The position numbers and the translations under genes were made by a program. This document shows positions 16,418 through 24,122 of a DNA stretch of 40,618 nucleotides, piece after piece (the first letter of the stretch is position 1; each line of letters opens with the position of its first letter). Origin of the DNA: Pirellulaceae bacterium (GTDB taxonomy: Bacteria > Planctomycetota > Planctomycetia > Pirellulales > Pirellulaceae); NCBI GenBank assembly GCA_011087765.1, contig JAALLA010000001.1, positions 25,828-66,445 on the forward strand, in the 5' to 3' direction. Under the pieces are notes generated by a model that saw only the letters and a list, made by a program, of their open reading frames with translations, was not told the DNA's origin and did no database searches.

Positions 16418-16978
16418 ATGAAAAAAATTAGTTTTATTATCGGCGTCGTAATGGTTGCGATGCTTGTCTCAATGGCGGCAGAAGCGAATGCTCAATCACG
16501 TTTTCACTCACGCATGTCAAAAGGTGCGTCAGGAAATCGAGTGCCTGTTTATACGACTCCCGATGCAAATGGGATGACGATGAACGGATACCAAGGCCGG
16601 GTTAATATGGCGCGTTCCCTCAAGATGGCGTCCCACAATTCGTATTCACCGGCTCCGTTTTACACCTACAGTAATCGAGGTCTTAACGCTGGTCGTTTGC
16701 ACCATCAAAACCAGACGGAAGCTACCCAGTCTCCATGGCATGGTGAGTACATGGGTTGGCAGTGGCGGCAACCCACGGCTTTGATTGTGCCACCGACCGC
16801 GAGTTATCAGACCAGTTATGGCTGGGGAGTTGGTCAGGTAATGAGTAAGCCGATTGTTCATCAGTTTGGTCGTCAGAGCGAGCCAACTAGCGGTGCTGCT
16901 GCGTCTTACAAAAAGACGCCTTACTGGCCCAATAGCACAGAGCAATTTGGAATCTACCCAGTCCGTGCTCCCTGGTAG
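16418..16978 (+). CDS. Small secreted protein, probable planctomycete-specific family
   Basis: A 186-residue protein with a clear Sec signal peptide (MKKISFIIGVVMVAMLVSMAAEANAQ). The mature part has few Cys and many Tyr, Ser, Gln and Trp. The stretch TALIVPPTASYQTSYGWGVG, followed by a PIVHQFGR segment, is highly patterned and looks conserved; I believe comparable segments occur in other planctomycete secreted proteins but cannot verify that here. The start is the ATG at 16418, directly at the signal peptide; an upstream in-frame ATG at 16370 encodes no leader. It lies 75 bases after the first secreted-protein gene and is followed by a strong terminator, so the two probably form one short operon. 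Confidence 0.72.
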   Translation: MKKISFIIGVVMVAMLVSMAAEANAQSRFHSRMSKGASGNRVPVYTTPDANGMTMNGYQGRVNMARSLKMASHNSYSPAPFYTYSNRGLNAGRLHHQNQTEATQSPWHGEYMGWQWRQPTALIVPPTASYQTSYGWGVGQVMSKPIVHQFGRQSEPTSGAAASYKKTPYWPNSTEQFGIYPVRAPW

Positions 16979-17023
16979 TCGAAATGAGACGCATGACATC
17001 GATTTGATGACGTCAGTTATCAT

Positions 17024-17063
17024 GCCCGAAGCAACGGTTAATCCCGTTTCTTCGGGCTTTTTT
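17024..17063 (+). terminator. Intrinsic terminator of the small secreted-protein operon
   Basis: An 8-bp stem GCCCGAAG (17024-17031) pairs with CTTCGGGC (17050-17057). It is extended after one mismatch by AACGG/CCGTT, and followed by six T residues (17058-17063). It sits 45 bases after the stop codon at 16978. This is a textbook Rho-independent terminator on the plus strand. Confidence 0.95.
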
Positions 17064-17145
17064 AATGTTTTGCCGAATAATTGCGAATGGCCTGAAATCT
17101 GCAAATAGGTACCCTTGTCAGCTTAAATCCAAGGGAGTCCAAAGC

Positions 17146-17244
17146 ATGTTTCTTTTTCCAATCTTGTTAGCCATCGGAAGCTTCATCACGATTCCATTCG
17201 CCGTTACGGTTTGCTGCCCTGTCAAGGAAAGCCGCTGTATCTAA
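17146..17244 (+). CDS. Possible 32-residue hydrophobic small protein
   Basis: Just after the terminator, an ATG at 17146 opens a 32-codon frame (MFLFPILLAIGSFITIPFAV..., ending ESRCI). A strong ribosome site, AAGGGAG (17131-17137), is eight bases upstream. The product is hydrophobic for its first 22 residues and has a Cys-Cys pair before a short charged tail, so it could be a membrane-inserted microprotein or a cleaved lipopeptide. The good spacing of the ribosome site is the main support. I recognise no family. No clear promoter separates it from the terminator. Confidence 0.45.
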   Translation: MFLFPILLAIGSFITIPFAVTVCCPVKESRCI

Positions 17245-17354
17245 GGCCGTCGGTCAACCGATTTTAATGATTCAATCCACGCGAATACCGTGGAGCATTC
17301 GGATCGGATTGATAGCGAGTCAAGTGTCAGCTAGAAGCGACGTTTGAGATTGTG

Positions 17355-19928
17355 TTATTGCTGCGTGCTTTTTCGCAAGAGGGATTCAAATTGCAGTTTT
17401 AGCTTTGATTGGTCCCAACCTGGTGGGATAGCCTTCATGTATTTTAACAATTTGGCTGCGCTTGCTCGATCGCCCGATTTAAAGAGCAGTCGGGCCACCT
17501 GGTACTTGGCTTCGTACCAATTCGGTGTGTTTTTTTTCAAGCGAGTTGCGATCTGCCGCCATTTTTTAAGAGGGATTTCGGGACTTGATTCTTCAAACTC
17601 TCCTGTCAGCGCCCGCGCCAATTGCATTTGAATTTCCGCATTTCTAGGATACTTTTTTTCCAGCTCTGCCAAAGTTTGAGACGCTTGCTGGTTTTGTTTT
17701 AATGCAATCAACGCAGTGGCCTGCTTCAGTCTCCAATTGGCTTTCAGTTTTGCTTTGTCGGCCTGCTGTAATTCCGGCAATCCGAGCACCTTGCTAATTA
17801 ATGCGAGTTTTACGGTTTGAAGATTTTGGTTTGCCGTTGTGTTGGCGGGAGCGAATTCTAAAAGCTCTTCCGCCTGTTGAAGTGTTTCCAGATTATCGCC
17901 GATCGTAGCAACGTATTGGATTGCTGCTTCCGGTTCAGATTCCGAATTGAGGGCAACGAGTAAAGCAGTTGCCAGCGCGAGGTTATCCGGGTTGGTTCCC
18001 GCTGCGATTTCCCCAACTTTCGCTCGATTGTTTTTCAGGAGCTGTTGTGAGCCAAATTGCCAATCAATTTCGCATAGTGCCAGTTCAAGTCTGTTCCGCA
18101 GGGTCGTATTGGGAGGTAGTTCATTGGCCCGCAGGGAGAGTTGAGAGATTATGTTCTTGCACTTTTGCGGTGTCGTGTTCCCCGAGAGCTTTAAAGTCTG
18201 GCGAGCACAAGTAATGGCTTGATCGATGGCCGAATTTAACTGAGGGTAAGTATTGGTGACTGCTAGGTAAAGCTCGAGCCCACGTTCCCAGTCGCCAAGA
18301 TTAATTCGTTCTCGTGCCAACCAGATTCTGGCTTGGTTGGAACTTGTTGCCGCAGGCCACTGCTCGAGGTGTTGGATGAGCAGCGTTTGAAATGCCGGGC
18401 GCGAATTGGGATCCTTGGCTGAAATGGATTTGGCGTAATTCCAGCAACCGATTAAATGCGCCGCCGAGGCGACGGGTTCAGCAGCATATTCGATGGCGTT
18501 GGTCGTCAGGTGATCTGCTGCCAGTCTGTGCTTCCCTTGCTCTTCAAGAATTTTGGCGAGACGGATTTGCAGGTTCAAAACTGTTTTTGAATCAGCCTGC
18601 GATTTTGCTAAATCCGAGGCGCGTTGGAGCGCTTTTAAAGCATTGTCCCATTCCTTTTTACGTTCTGCCTCTGCTGCCAAACGCATCAATAAGTTGAGTT
18701 CAATGCTGTTGGGTTGATTCGAGACAGTAGGAGGCGTTTGAGATGTTCCCGTCGAGTCGTTTCCGGTCGCAGATGCTGAAACTCCCACTGTGTTAATGAG
18801 TATCAACTCTGCACGCCGCCCCCAATAGGGTCCGTGTTCGCGTTTGATTGATTGAGATCGATTAAAAGCAAGCGAGATCCAGTTTTGTTTTTTTTGCTTG
18901 TCGGTTGTGCCGGCGGATAAGGCGATTGCCAGTTCGAGTAAAGCAAGTTCTAGATCTGGAGTTAGCGGGCGAAATTTCTCAAGATTTTCGAAAGTTGATT
19001 GTGAATAAGTTCTATCGCCAATGGCGATGGCATTCAGAATCGTCTGTTCGGCGAGTCTTTGTTTGATCGATAACGGAGCTTTAAATTTTTCAAGCGACTG
19101 AGCAAGGGTGCGCGCGCGATCGGGAGTATTGAGAAGGCGATAGCACTCAATTTGGCTTAGTTTTGTGTTCCACCAAAGAACTTGCCCTTCGGAAGTCAAG
19201 CGTTGAACTTCTGATAGTTTTTCAGTTACTCCATTGAGTGCGTCGATGCGGTTGAGGCGATCATCGGGAAGATACAGTCGAGCTCGAATTAAATTGCATT
19301 GCGCCAATTGGTACTGAATATTATTTTTTAGATTTAGTAATTGGTCGATCGCTAGTTCATTTGAATCGAGAGTGCGACCTTGTTGTTCCGGTATTTTGTT
19401 TGAAATCTCTCGCTGTAAATTGTCCAGGCTGGTTCTGGCTATCTTGATTTCGAGTAACGCTTGAGTACGTGCGGATTCGCCGGCCATTTGTGATTCGATT
19501 TCTCGACTTAACATTTGACCGTGGGCCAGATGGCTCAACGCTTGCTGAACTTGAACCAGAATCCTTCTAGGGTGGGCAATTTCTATGTTTAAGAAATCTG
19601 CCGATGTTGATTGAACTTCGTTCCAGGCCTGAGCTCGTTGAGGCAGAGGTGCAAGGAGCGCTTTCATGGTTTGCGTTTTCATTAATTCAATAATCAATCC
19701 GACTTGGCTGGTTGGATCGAGGTCTGGCTTGTTTAGTTGTTCCCGACAGTAGAATTCTGCGATCGCAAATAATCGACGTTGTCGAAGGCCCTCGACAATC
19801 GCGGAAGTATCCTGGCGTTCAACGGCAGGTTCGTCAGCTTGGCTGAAGCTAAGCGCAGGAAAGAGCAGAGTCAAAATCACGCCCAGTGACCCTAGCCCGA
19901 TTCGTAATTTGGCGATCGCGGTGTTCAT
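17355..19928 (-). CDS. Large secreted TPR-repeat protein
   Basis: An 857-residue protein with a Sec signal peptide (about residues 1-30, ending LSFSQA). Nearly all the rest is predicted alpha-helical with degenerate tetratricopeptide repeats. The clearest are around 420-480 (AEAERKKEWDNALKALQRASDLAK and the following RLAKILEEQGKHRLAADHL), 530-580 (RERINLGDWERGLELYLAVTNTYPQ) and 745-845 (QQASQTLAELEKKYPRNAEIQMQLARAL, then AKYQVARLLFKSGDRASAAKLL). Such proteins are periplasmic scaffolds. It is the last gene of the VWA-TolQ-TolR operon and its start overlaps the preceding TolR stop by four bases (ATGA), so it is very likely produced with the motor subunits. No catalytic motif is seen. Confidence 0.85.
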   Translation of the reverse strand: MNTAIAKLRIGLGSLGVILTLLFPALSFSQADEPAVERQDTSAIVEGLRQRRLFAIAEFYCREQLNKPDLDPTSQVGLIIELMKTQTMKALLAPLPQRAQAWNEVQSTSADFLNIEIAHPRRILVQVQQALSHLAHGQMLSREIESQMAGESARTQALLEIKIARTSLDNLQREISNKIPEQQGRTLDSNELAIDQLLNLKNNIQYQLAQCNLIRARLYLPDDRLNRIDALNGVTEKLSEVQRLTSEGQVLWWNTKLSQIECYRLLNTPDRARTLAQSLEKFKAPLSIKQRLAEQTILNAIAIGDRTYSQSTFENLEKFRPLTPDLELALLELAIALSAGTTDKQKKQNWISLAFNRSQSIKREHGPYWGRRAELILINTVGVSASATGNDSTGTSQTPPTVSNQPNSIELNLLMRLAAEAERKKEWDNALKALQRASDLAKSQADSKTVLNLQIRLAKILEEQGKHRLAADHLTTNAIEYAAEPVASAAHLIGCWNYAKSISAKDPNSRPAFQTLLIQHLEQWPAATSSNQARIWLARERINLGDWERGLELYLAVTNTYPQLNSAIDQAITCARQTLKLSGNTTPQKCKNIISQLSLRANELPPNTTLRNRLELALCEIDWQFGSQQLLKNNRAKVGEIAAGTNPDNLALATALLVALNSESEPEAAIQYVATIGDNLETLQQAEELLEFAPANTTANQNLQTVKLALISKVLGLPELQQADKAKLKANWRLKQATALIALKQNQQASQTLAELEKKYPRNAEIQMQLARALTGEFEESSPEIPLKKWRQIATRLKKNTPNWYEAKYQVARLLFKSGDRASAAKLLKYMKAIPPGWDQSKLKLQFESLLRKSTQQ

Positions 19929-20389
19929 TGCTGTCTCTGAGGGTTAACTGCAAATGAAACCTTGGGGAATCCCGACAGTTTGGCAGTGTCGTACGCACCA
20001 ATAACAATTCCCAGGGGGACAATCGGATCAGGGTGCAGAACAACAACCGCTTCGGTTTGCAAGTCGGCGATGGTGCTCAGCTGCGTTTTCACTTCTTCGA
20101 CAGAACCAAATAGCTGGTCGTTTATTTTCCAGATAGGTGCTTGGCCATCCCAGGCAATGCGAACAACAATGTCATCAAAATCTTTCGGTTCGGGCGGTTC
20201 TAGTTGGTTGACTGGATCTGATCCGGAGAGTTCCGACATGTTGCTGGGAAGAATTTGTTCAATTATTTGAAAGCTGGCGGTCCAGACAAAAAACACCAGA
20301 AGCAAAAATACTACGTCGATCATGGGAGTCATGGCGTCATCAATGTCGATGTCACCTCCCCGCCGAATGTACGGGCTGGAGCGTTTCAT
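19925..20389 (-). CDS. ExbD/TolR-family protein (second copy)
   Basis: A 154-residue ExbD/TolR-type protein: a short cytoplasmic N-terminus, one transmembrane helix (about 23-43) and a periplasmic domain. The proton-relay aspartate is kept (Asp25 in MTPMIDVVFLLLVFF). The periplasmic part has the usual fold signature (...QLSTIADLQTEAVVVLHPDPIVPLGIVIGAYDTAKLSGF). In Tol and Ton systems this protein partners TolQ/ExbB and couples proton flow to work at the envelope. It overlaps both neighbours by four bases (ATGA at 20389-20386 and 19928-19925). It is clearly divergent from the other ExbD just upstream, so the pair may form a heteromeric stator. Confidence 0.92.
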   Translation of the reverse strand: MKRSSPYIRRGGDIDIDDAMTPMIDVVFLLLVFFVWTASFQIIEQILPSNMSELSGSDPVNQLEPPEPKDFDDIVVRIAWDGQAPIWKINDQLFGSVEEVKTQLSTIADLQTEAVVVLHPDPIVPLGIVIGAYDTAKLSGFPKVSFAVNPQRQQ

Positions 20390-20811
20390 TGGCTCTCCTC
20401 CCGGTAGACCGCGTAGGTGACTTTCCAGATTTTGGCTGCAGTGCAGGCAAGCATAATGGGCTCGACGGTGGAATAGGGGGCTTCTCGACTTCCACGAATC
20501 CGCACCTCAATGTTTTCGCCTTCTTTGTCTCGAGCCTCTGTGAAACGCGTCTTGAGTTGTTGCTGTGATATGGGTCTCCCGGCTAACCATAGTGAGCCAT
20601 CTGATTTTACATTGACGGTGAGTCGCGGTGTTTCCAGGTCAATGTCATCCTGTCCTGAGCTTGCTTGGGGCAGCGTAATTTCCATTTGAGATTCTTGTCT
20701 CGCCAAATGGCTGCTGACGAGAAAGAAGATAATCAACAGGAAGACAACATCAATCATCGGAGTGATGTTGAAGCCATACTTGCGATTCGACTTGTGTTGT
20801 GGAATTTGCAT
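20386..20811 (-). CDS. ExbD/TolR-family protein (first copy)
   Basis: A 141-residue ExbD/TolR protein with one transmembrane helix and a periplasmic domain. The key membrane aspartate is Asp21 (NITPMIDVVFLLIIFFLVSSHL). The periplasmic part follows the family plan (LTVNVKSDGSLWLAGRPISQQQLKTRF...IRGSREAPYSTVEPIMLACTAAKIWKVTYAV). It lies 51 bases after the TolQ/ExbB gene and overlaps the second ExbD by four bases. Which E. coli system it resembles most (Tol, Ton or Mot) cannot be decided by eye. No strong ribosome site precedes the ATG. Confidence 0.92.
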   Translation of the reverse strand: MQIPQHKSNRKYGFNITPMIDVVFLLIIFFLVSSHLARQESQMEITLPQASSGQDDIDLETPRLTVNVKSDGSLWLAGRPISQQQLKTRFTEARDKEGENIEVRIRGSREAPYSTVEPIMLACTAAKIWKVTYAVYREESQ

Positions 20812-20862
20812 AAATAAGCGAGAGGGTGATTGCGGCGGGTTTAAGCGGGCAATTGTGAGAGG

Positions 20863-21618
20863 CTATTTTTTACTGGCTCGCCTTCGAAGTGGAGTGAACA
20901 CATGTTGAGCGATGTAAGCTGCTTCGGCGACAAATTGATCAATTCGGTTTCGAAAAATTGCAAATGCACCAATCGAAGGAATCGCGACAATCAATCCGCC
21001 GACGGTGGTTACTAATGCTTGGTAAATGCCTTCCGCTAATTGTGGTGCGCTGGCTGTTCCCTGGGTGGTCGCAACATTTTGAAAGGCGATGATCATTCCG
21101 ATCACAGTTCCAAGCAGCCCGACCATCGGCGCAATGTTTCCAATCACGGAGAGATATTCGATTTTTCGGAAAAGCCTTGCTGATTGTTCAGCAAGTGCAT
21201 CTTCAATTGATTTTTCAACGGCATTCCAGCCGAAATCGAGTTCCGAGATGCCGTGCATCAGCACAAACGAGAGGAAACTGGGGCGTCCATTACAAGCCGC
21301 CTGTGCGCCCGACACATCCCCTGAGAGTAGACATTGGCGGACTTGCTCACTCAATCCTTCCGGGATGAGGTCTTTTCGGCGGATCGTCATCAGGTGATCA
21401 AAAATCAAATAGGCGGCCGTCATCGAAAGTGCGAGTAGCAGCAGGATCATGATCGCGCCGACGATTCCACCGGAGAATAGGATTGCGAGAAATCCGGAGG
21501 GCGCTTCGGCCGCAATACCTTCCCCGCTGGCATTTTGGGCGAGTAGTATTTGGGTTGGCATCAAAATAAATAATTGACTTAGGCCCACGGATAACCAATG
21601 CCTCGAACTCAGTAACAT
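20863..21618 (-). CDS. MotA/TolQ/ExbB proton channel family protein
   Basis: A 251-residue TolQ/ExbB-type inner-membrane protein. The start is the ATG at 21618, preceded by AGGAAAG; it begins a signal-like helix (LSVGLSQLFILMPTQILLAQ). Three further transmembrane segments follow: one around FLAILFSGGIVGAIMILLLLALSM, one with the conserved motif NIAPMVGLLGTVIGMIIAF and one with LVTTVGGLIVAIPSIGAFAIF. These match the helices that line the proton path around TolR/ExbD. Some family members carry an extra N-terminal signal-like helix, as here. With the two ExbD proteins it forms a proton-motive-force stator. An in-frame codon 26 residues upstream was rejected because the ribosome site favours 21618. 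Confidence 0.92.
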   Translation of the reverse strand: MLLSSRHWLSVGLSQLFILMPTQILLAQNASGEGIAAEAPSGFLAILFSGGIVGAIMILLLLALSMTAAYLIFDHLMTIRRKDLIPEGLSEQVRQCLLSGDVSGAQAACNGRPSFLSFVLMHGISELDFGWNAVEKSIEDALAEQSARLFRKIEYLSVIGNIAPMVGLLGTVIGMIIAFQNVATTQGTASAPQLAEGIYQALVTTVGGLIVAIPSIGAFAIFRNRIDQFVAEAAYIAQHVFTPLRRRASKK

Positions 21619-21696
21619 GCTTCTTTCCTGTTCTGTGGTGAGTGTCTCACTCCGGCTGTCGTTAAAGTGAATTAAAATTGAATTGGCAAAATGCAA

Positions 21697-22665
21697 TTAC
21701 TGGTTAATTTGTTTGGCCCACACCGTTTGTGGGTAAAGGGTGACCAACTCGTTAAAGATGGACTGGGCGAGATCCGACTTACCTTGATTGTCCAGTAAAT
21801 TACCCGTTCGATACAATGCCGCTGCGACCAGTGATTTTTGTTCGGGAAATAAAATGGGGATTCTCATTAAGTTGACAATCGCAGATTGCGTCTGGCCAAC
21901 TCGAGATTGTGCTTCGGCTAGAACAAGGTAGGGGCCCGCGCGGAAAACGCGAGGTAGACCATGGATGGTCTTTTCCCACGGTTTTATTTGTTTATCGGTG
22001 ACATTGAGTCGCGTTCGCCAGAGTTGGACGATCGCAATGTTTTTGATGCGGGGGTCGATATCTCCAGAAAGTGTTTGCAAAATTTCAATGCCGGCATTTC
22101 GTTGAGGACTAGCAAGCATCCAGCTGGCGCCGATTAATTGAAGGAAGGAATCTCGAGATTTCCCCAGTCGACTTGTCGTGTCTGCCATCACAGTTCCGGT
22201 ACCGGTCCAGCAGATTGGGGCTAAGGGGAGAAATCGAGTTTGTGGATCTTCGCGAAGAATTGTCTCAAAATGGCGAATCGCATCGGAATATTTTTCGATG
22301 GACTGATAAGCCTCGATAAGTTGCGCGCGGATGATGAGTTTTGCCCAAGAACGAGTTTCGCTGGTTAGCGCCTCTTCAAACTGAACGATGGCAAAACTGG
22401 GGTTGCCTGAATTTAATTCCTGCACGCCTTGTTGGTAATTGTCTCCCCACTCCGTTTCAATTTTTATAATGGTGTCGTTGTCAATTTTTCGTTCAACTCC
22501 TTTGGAGTTGATGGTGAGCGAGTCGCCAATCCATTGCGTAATGGTTCCCTTTCGGTTGACGGTGGGCGCACCATCCTTACGTTGCGTCACCACGGTATCG
22601 GTTTGTCCGATAGCCAATGCTGGCAAATTTAAGCCAAGGAAAAAAATGACAATTATCAGTCGCAT
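21697..22665 (-). CDS. Secreted TPR-repeat protein
   Basis: A 322-residue protein with a Sec signal peptide (MRLIIVIFFLGLNLPALAIG). Residues about 35-70 form a small beta unit (RKGTITQWIGDSLTINSKG, then IIKIET). From about residue 75 to the end lie helical pairs with TPR character (GVQELNSGNPSFAIVQFEEAL, AQLIEAYQSIEKYSDAIRHFETIL, AALYRTGNLLDNQGKSDLAQSIFNELVTLYPQ). It is periplasmic and probably a binding scaffold. It sits between the VWA gene (84 bases upstream) and TolQ/ExbB (78 bases downstream) on the same strand. The beta unit resembles those in the lectin-like protein at 7978-9159. No enzyme motif is seen. Confidence 0.82.
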   Translation of the reverse strand: MRLIIVIFFLGLNLPALAIGQTDTVVTQRKDGAPTVNRKGTITQWIGDSLTINSKGVERKIDNDTIIKIETEWGDNYQQGVQELNSGNPSFAIVQFEEALTSETRSWAKLIIRAQLIEAYQSIEKYSDAIRHFETILREDPQTRFLPLAPICWTGTGTVMADTTSRLGKSRDSFLQLIGASWMLASPQRNAGIEILQTLSGDIDPRIKNIAIVQLWRTRLNVTDKQIKPWEKTIHGLPRVFRAGPYLVLAEAQSRVGQTQSAIVNLMRIPILFPEQKSLVAAALYRTGNLLDNQGKSDLAQSIFNELVTLYPQTVWAKQINQ

Positions 22666-22749
22666 ACGTCGTCCGGTGATGGGGGCGTTGGTTTCACAAC
22701 CCAGCCTTTTTTAATGACTTGAGTTCGAAGCGTCTACGCTAACTAGTTT

Positions 22750-23769
22750 TTATTCCACGCGTAGTGTGTTGATGTTTTTAAAAATGTATTTTCCTCCACT
22801 GTTTCTCGCGATTGCCTCGAGTGAGCGATCGTTAGACCGCCGTTCTCCAAATTCAATCGTGTTAATAATTGCCCGAGAATAATTTCGCCGGCTAATTTCA
22901 AAAATTTCATCTGCGGTAAACCCACCTTCGGCATCCGTAAGAAAGAAAATGACGTCGGGGCCAAGCTTGAAAGCTGTTTTTAAGGCAGCGAGATGGTCAG
23001 TCCCTCCCTCGGGGCGAATGCTTTCAATGAATTGTTTCGCCGCATCTTTGTTGGTTTCGTTGGCTGAGTGAAGGCTTAGTTTTCGACGAAATATATCGAC
23101 TTCGTTGTTATAAAAAAGAATTTGAAACTGATTTGATTCGTTGAGGGAGTTGATGCTCTTCCAGAGTTCCTGTCTGGCAGCGAGCATGGGTCGAAAGTTG
23201 TAGCCCTCCATGCTTTTCGAGCGATCGATGAGGTAGACAAACCGCGATCCTGTTCCCGGGATCCCAAAGACTTCCGTGGTCATTTTTCCGCCAATCTTTC
23301 CGGTGCCTACAGATCCGGTAATTAATGAGTCGGCGCTCGGAAGTTGGTTGGCAAGTAGATCCTCCGTTCCGGACGATTCGCCGGTCGTGGCTTCTAACCC
23401 GGGTAATTCAGGACGGCTATCGAGCTCGGCCGCGGGGGTTGTATTTTCGGGGGCGGTCGCAGGAGAGCTACTTTGAGCAATGTCACCTTCACTTAGATAT
23501 TCCGTTGATTCGGTCTGGATGTCGACAAGAACGATACCACCGGTCCGGTTATTTACTTCGCCAGCGCCGTTGGGTATCTGAGTCAGGGAAAAAATTAATC
23601 CTGCAATTAGGCTAAAATGCAACAGTAGCGAGAGCAGCCAAGCAGGCAGCGATTTTTTTGACTGTTCTGGAGAACGCAGGCCACTCTCAAAAGGCTTTGG
23701 CCTAGGTGGGAGAGCGGCAGCGGGGCTTGGTTGGGGAGGGGTCATTCGATTCCATTGATGCCGATTCAC
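22750..23769 (-). CDS. VWA-domain protein with TonB-like membrane anchor
   Basis: A 339-residue inner-membrane protein, first gene of the TolQ/TolR operon. A Pro-rich cytoplasmic start (1-42) is followed by one transmembrane helix (about 43-65). Its Ser47-x3-His51-x6-Leu58 spacing equals that of TonB Ser16-His20-Leu27 (the SHLS motif); the last Ser is at 61, one residue off. A disordered Thr/Ser/Pro/Glu-rich periplasmic linker leads to a VWA domain (about 174-339). Its metal site is complete: DRSKS at 182-186, Thr257 (EGGTD) and Asp279 (LTDAE). VWA domains bind ligands or partner proteins through this site. The GTG at 23769 is used as start; ATG at 23745 is possible, and neither has a good ribosome site. 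I infer a TonB-like energy-coupled adhesin or assembly factor; the target is unknown. Confidence 0.85.
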   Translation of the reverse strand: MNRHQWNRMTPPQPSPAAALPPRPKPFESGLRSPEQSKKSLPAWLLSLLLHFSLIAGLIFSLTQIPNGAGEVNNRTGGIVLVDIQTESTEYLSEGDIAQSSSPATAPENTTPAAELDSRPELPGLEATTGESSGTEDLLANQLPSADSLITGSVGTGKIGGKMTTEVFGIPGTGSRFVYLIDRSKSMEGYNFRPMLAARQELWKSINSLNESNQFQILFYNNEVDIFRRKLSLHSANETNKDAAKQFIESIRPEGGTDHLAALKTAFKLGPDVIFFLTDAEGGFTADEIFEISRRNYSRAIINTIEFGERRSNDRSLEAIARNSGGKYIFKNINTLRVE

Positions 23770-24060
23770 CTGAATGTCTCATCTTAAAGATGCTGCGAAA
23801 TTGAGTCAATGTTAAGCCTCTCTGTAGATTGTTCGATTTGACCGTCAAGTCATTCGTGAATTTCATTAAACCCGGTGTTGGATTTGTTGGCGCGTGACAC
23901 GTTAGGTCCGTGTAATGAGGGGACGAATTGGGAAGTGACGGAATTGCTGTGGGCAGACCGTTATCTCAGTAGTTTGATTTTTTTAAAAGAATTATTTCAG
24001 GCACGACCAGAGGTGTCACTCGGTAACCCAATAGTTGTATTCAGACAAAGCGTTTTGTGA
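23770..24060. other. Gene-free region, probable promoter region of the VWA-TolQR operon
   Basis: About 350 bases lie between the start of the VWA gene and the small gene at 24123. It must contain the divergent promoters, but I see no clear -35/-10 pair. Open frames here have no ribosome site and no protein-like composition. The right-hand edge holds the palindrome listed separately at 24061-24083. Confidence 0.4.
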
Positions 24061-24083
24061 TTTCAAACAATGTTCGTTTGAAA
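24061..24083. repeat. 8-bp inverted repeat upstream of the small ORF at 24123
   Basis: TTTCAAAC (24061-24068) and GTTTGAAA (24076-24083) form a perfect inverted repeat around a seven-base spacer. A third, near-identical half-site (ATTTGAAAC) follows around 24092-24100. This repeated half-site arrangement, 40 bases before an ATG, is typical of a dimeric repressor operator. A hairpin role is also possible. Confidence 0.5.
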
Positions 24084-24122
24084 AAAGATGCGATTTGAAA
24101 CATCCTCAAGCGGGAGCTGAAT

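Noticed and set aside
17222-17300. Short inverted repeats after the 32-codon ORF (TCGGT/ACCGA and CCACG/CGTGG)
   Set aside because: Stems are five bases with unsuitable loops; neither makes a convincing terminator.
23875-24060. Plus-strand frame upstream of the 70-residue ORF
   Set aside because: It begins with TTG, has no ribosome site and no recognisable composition.
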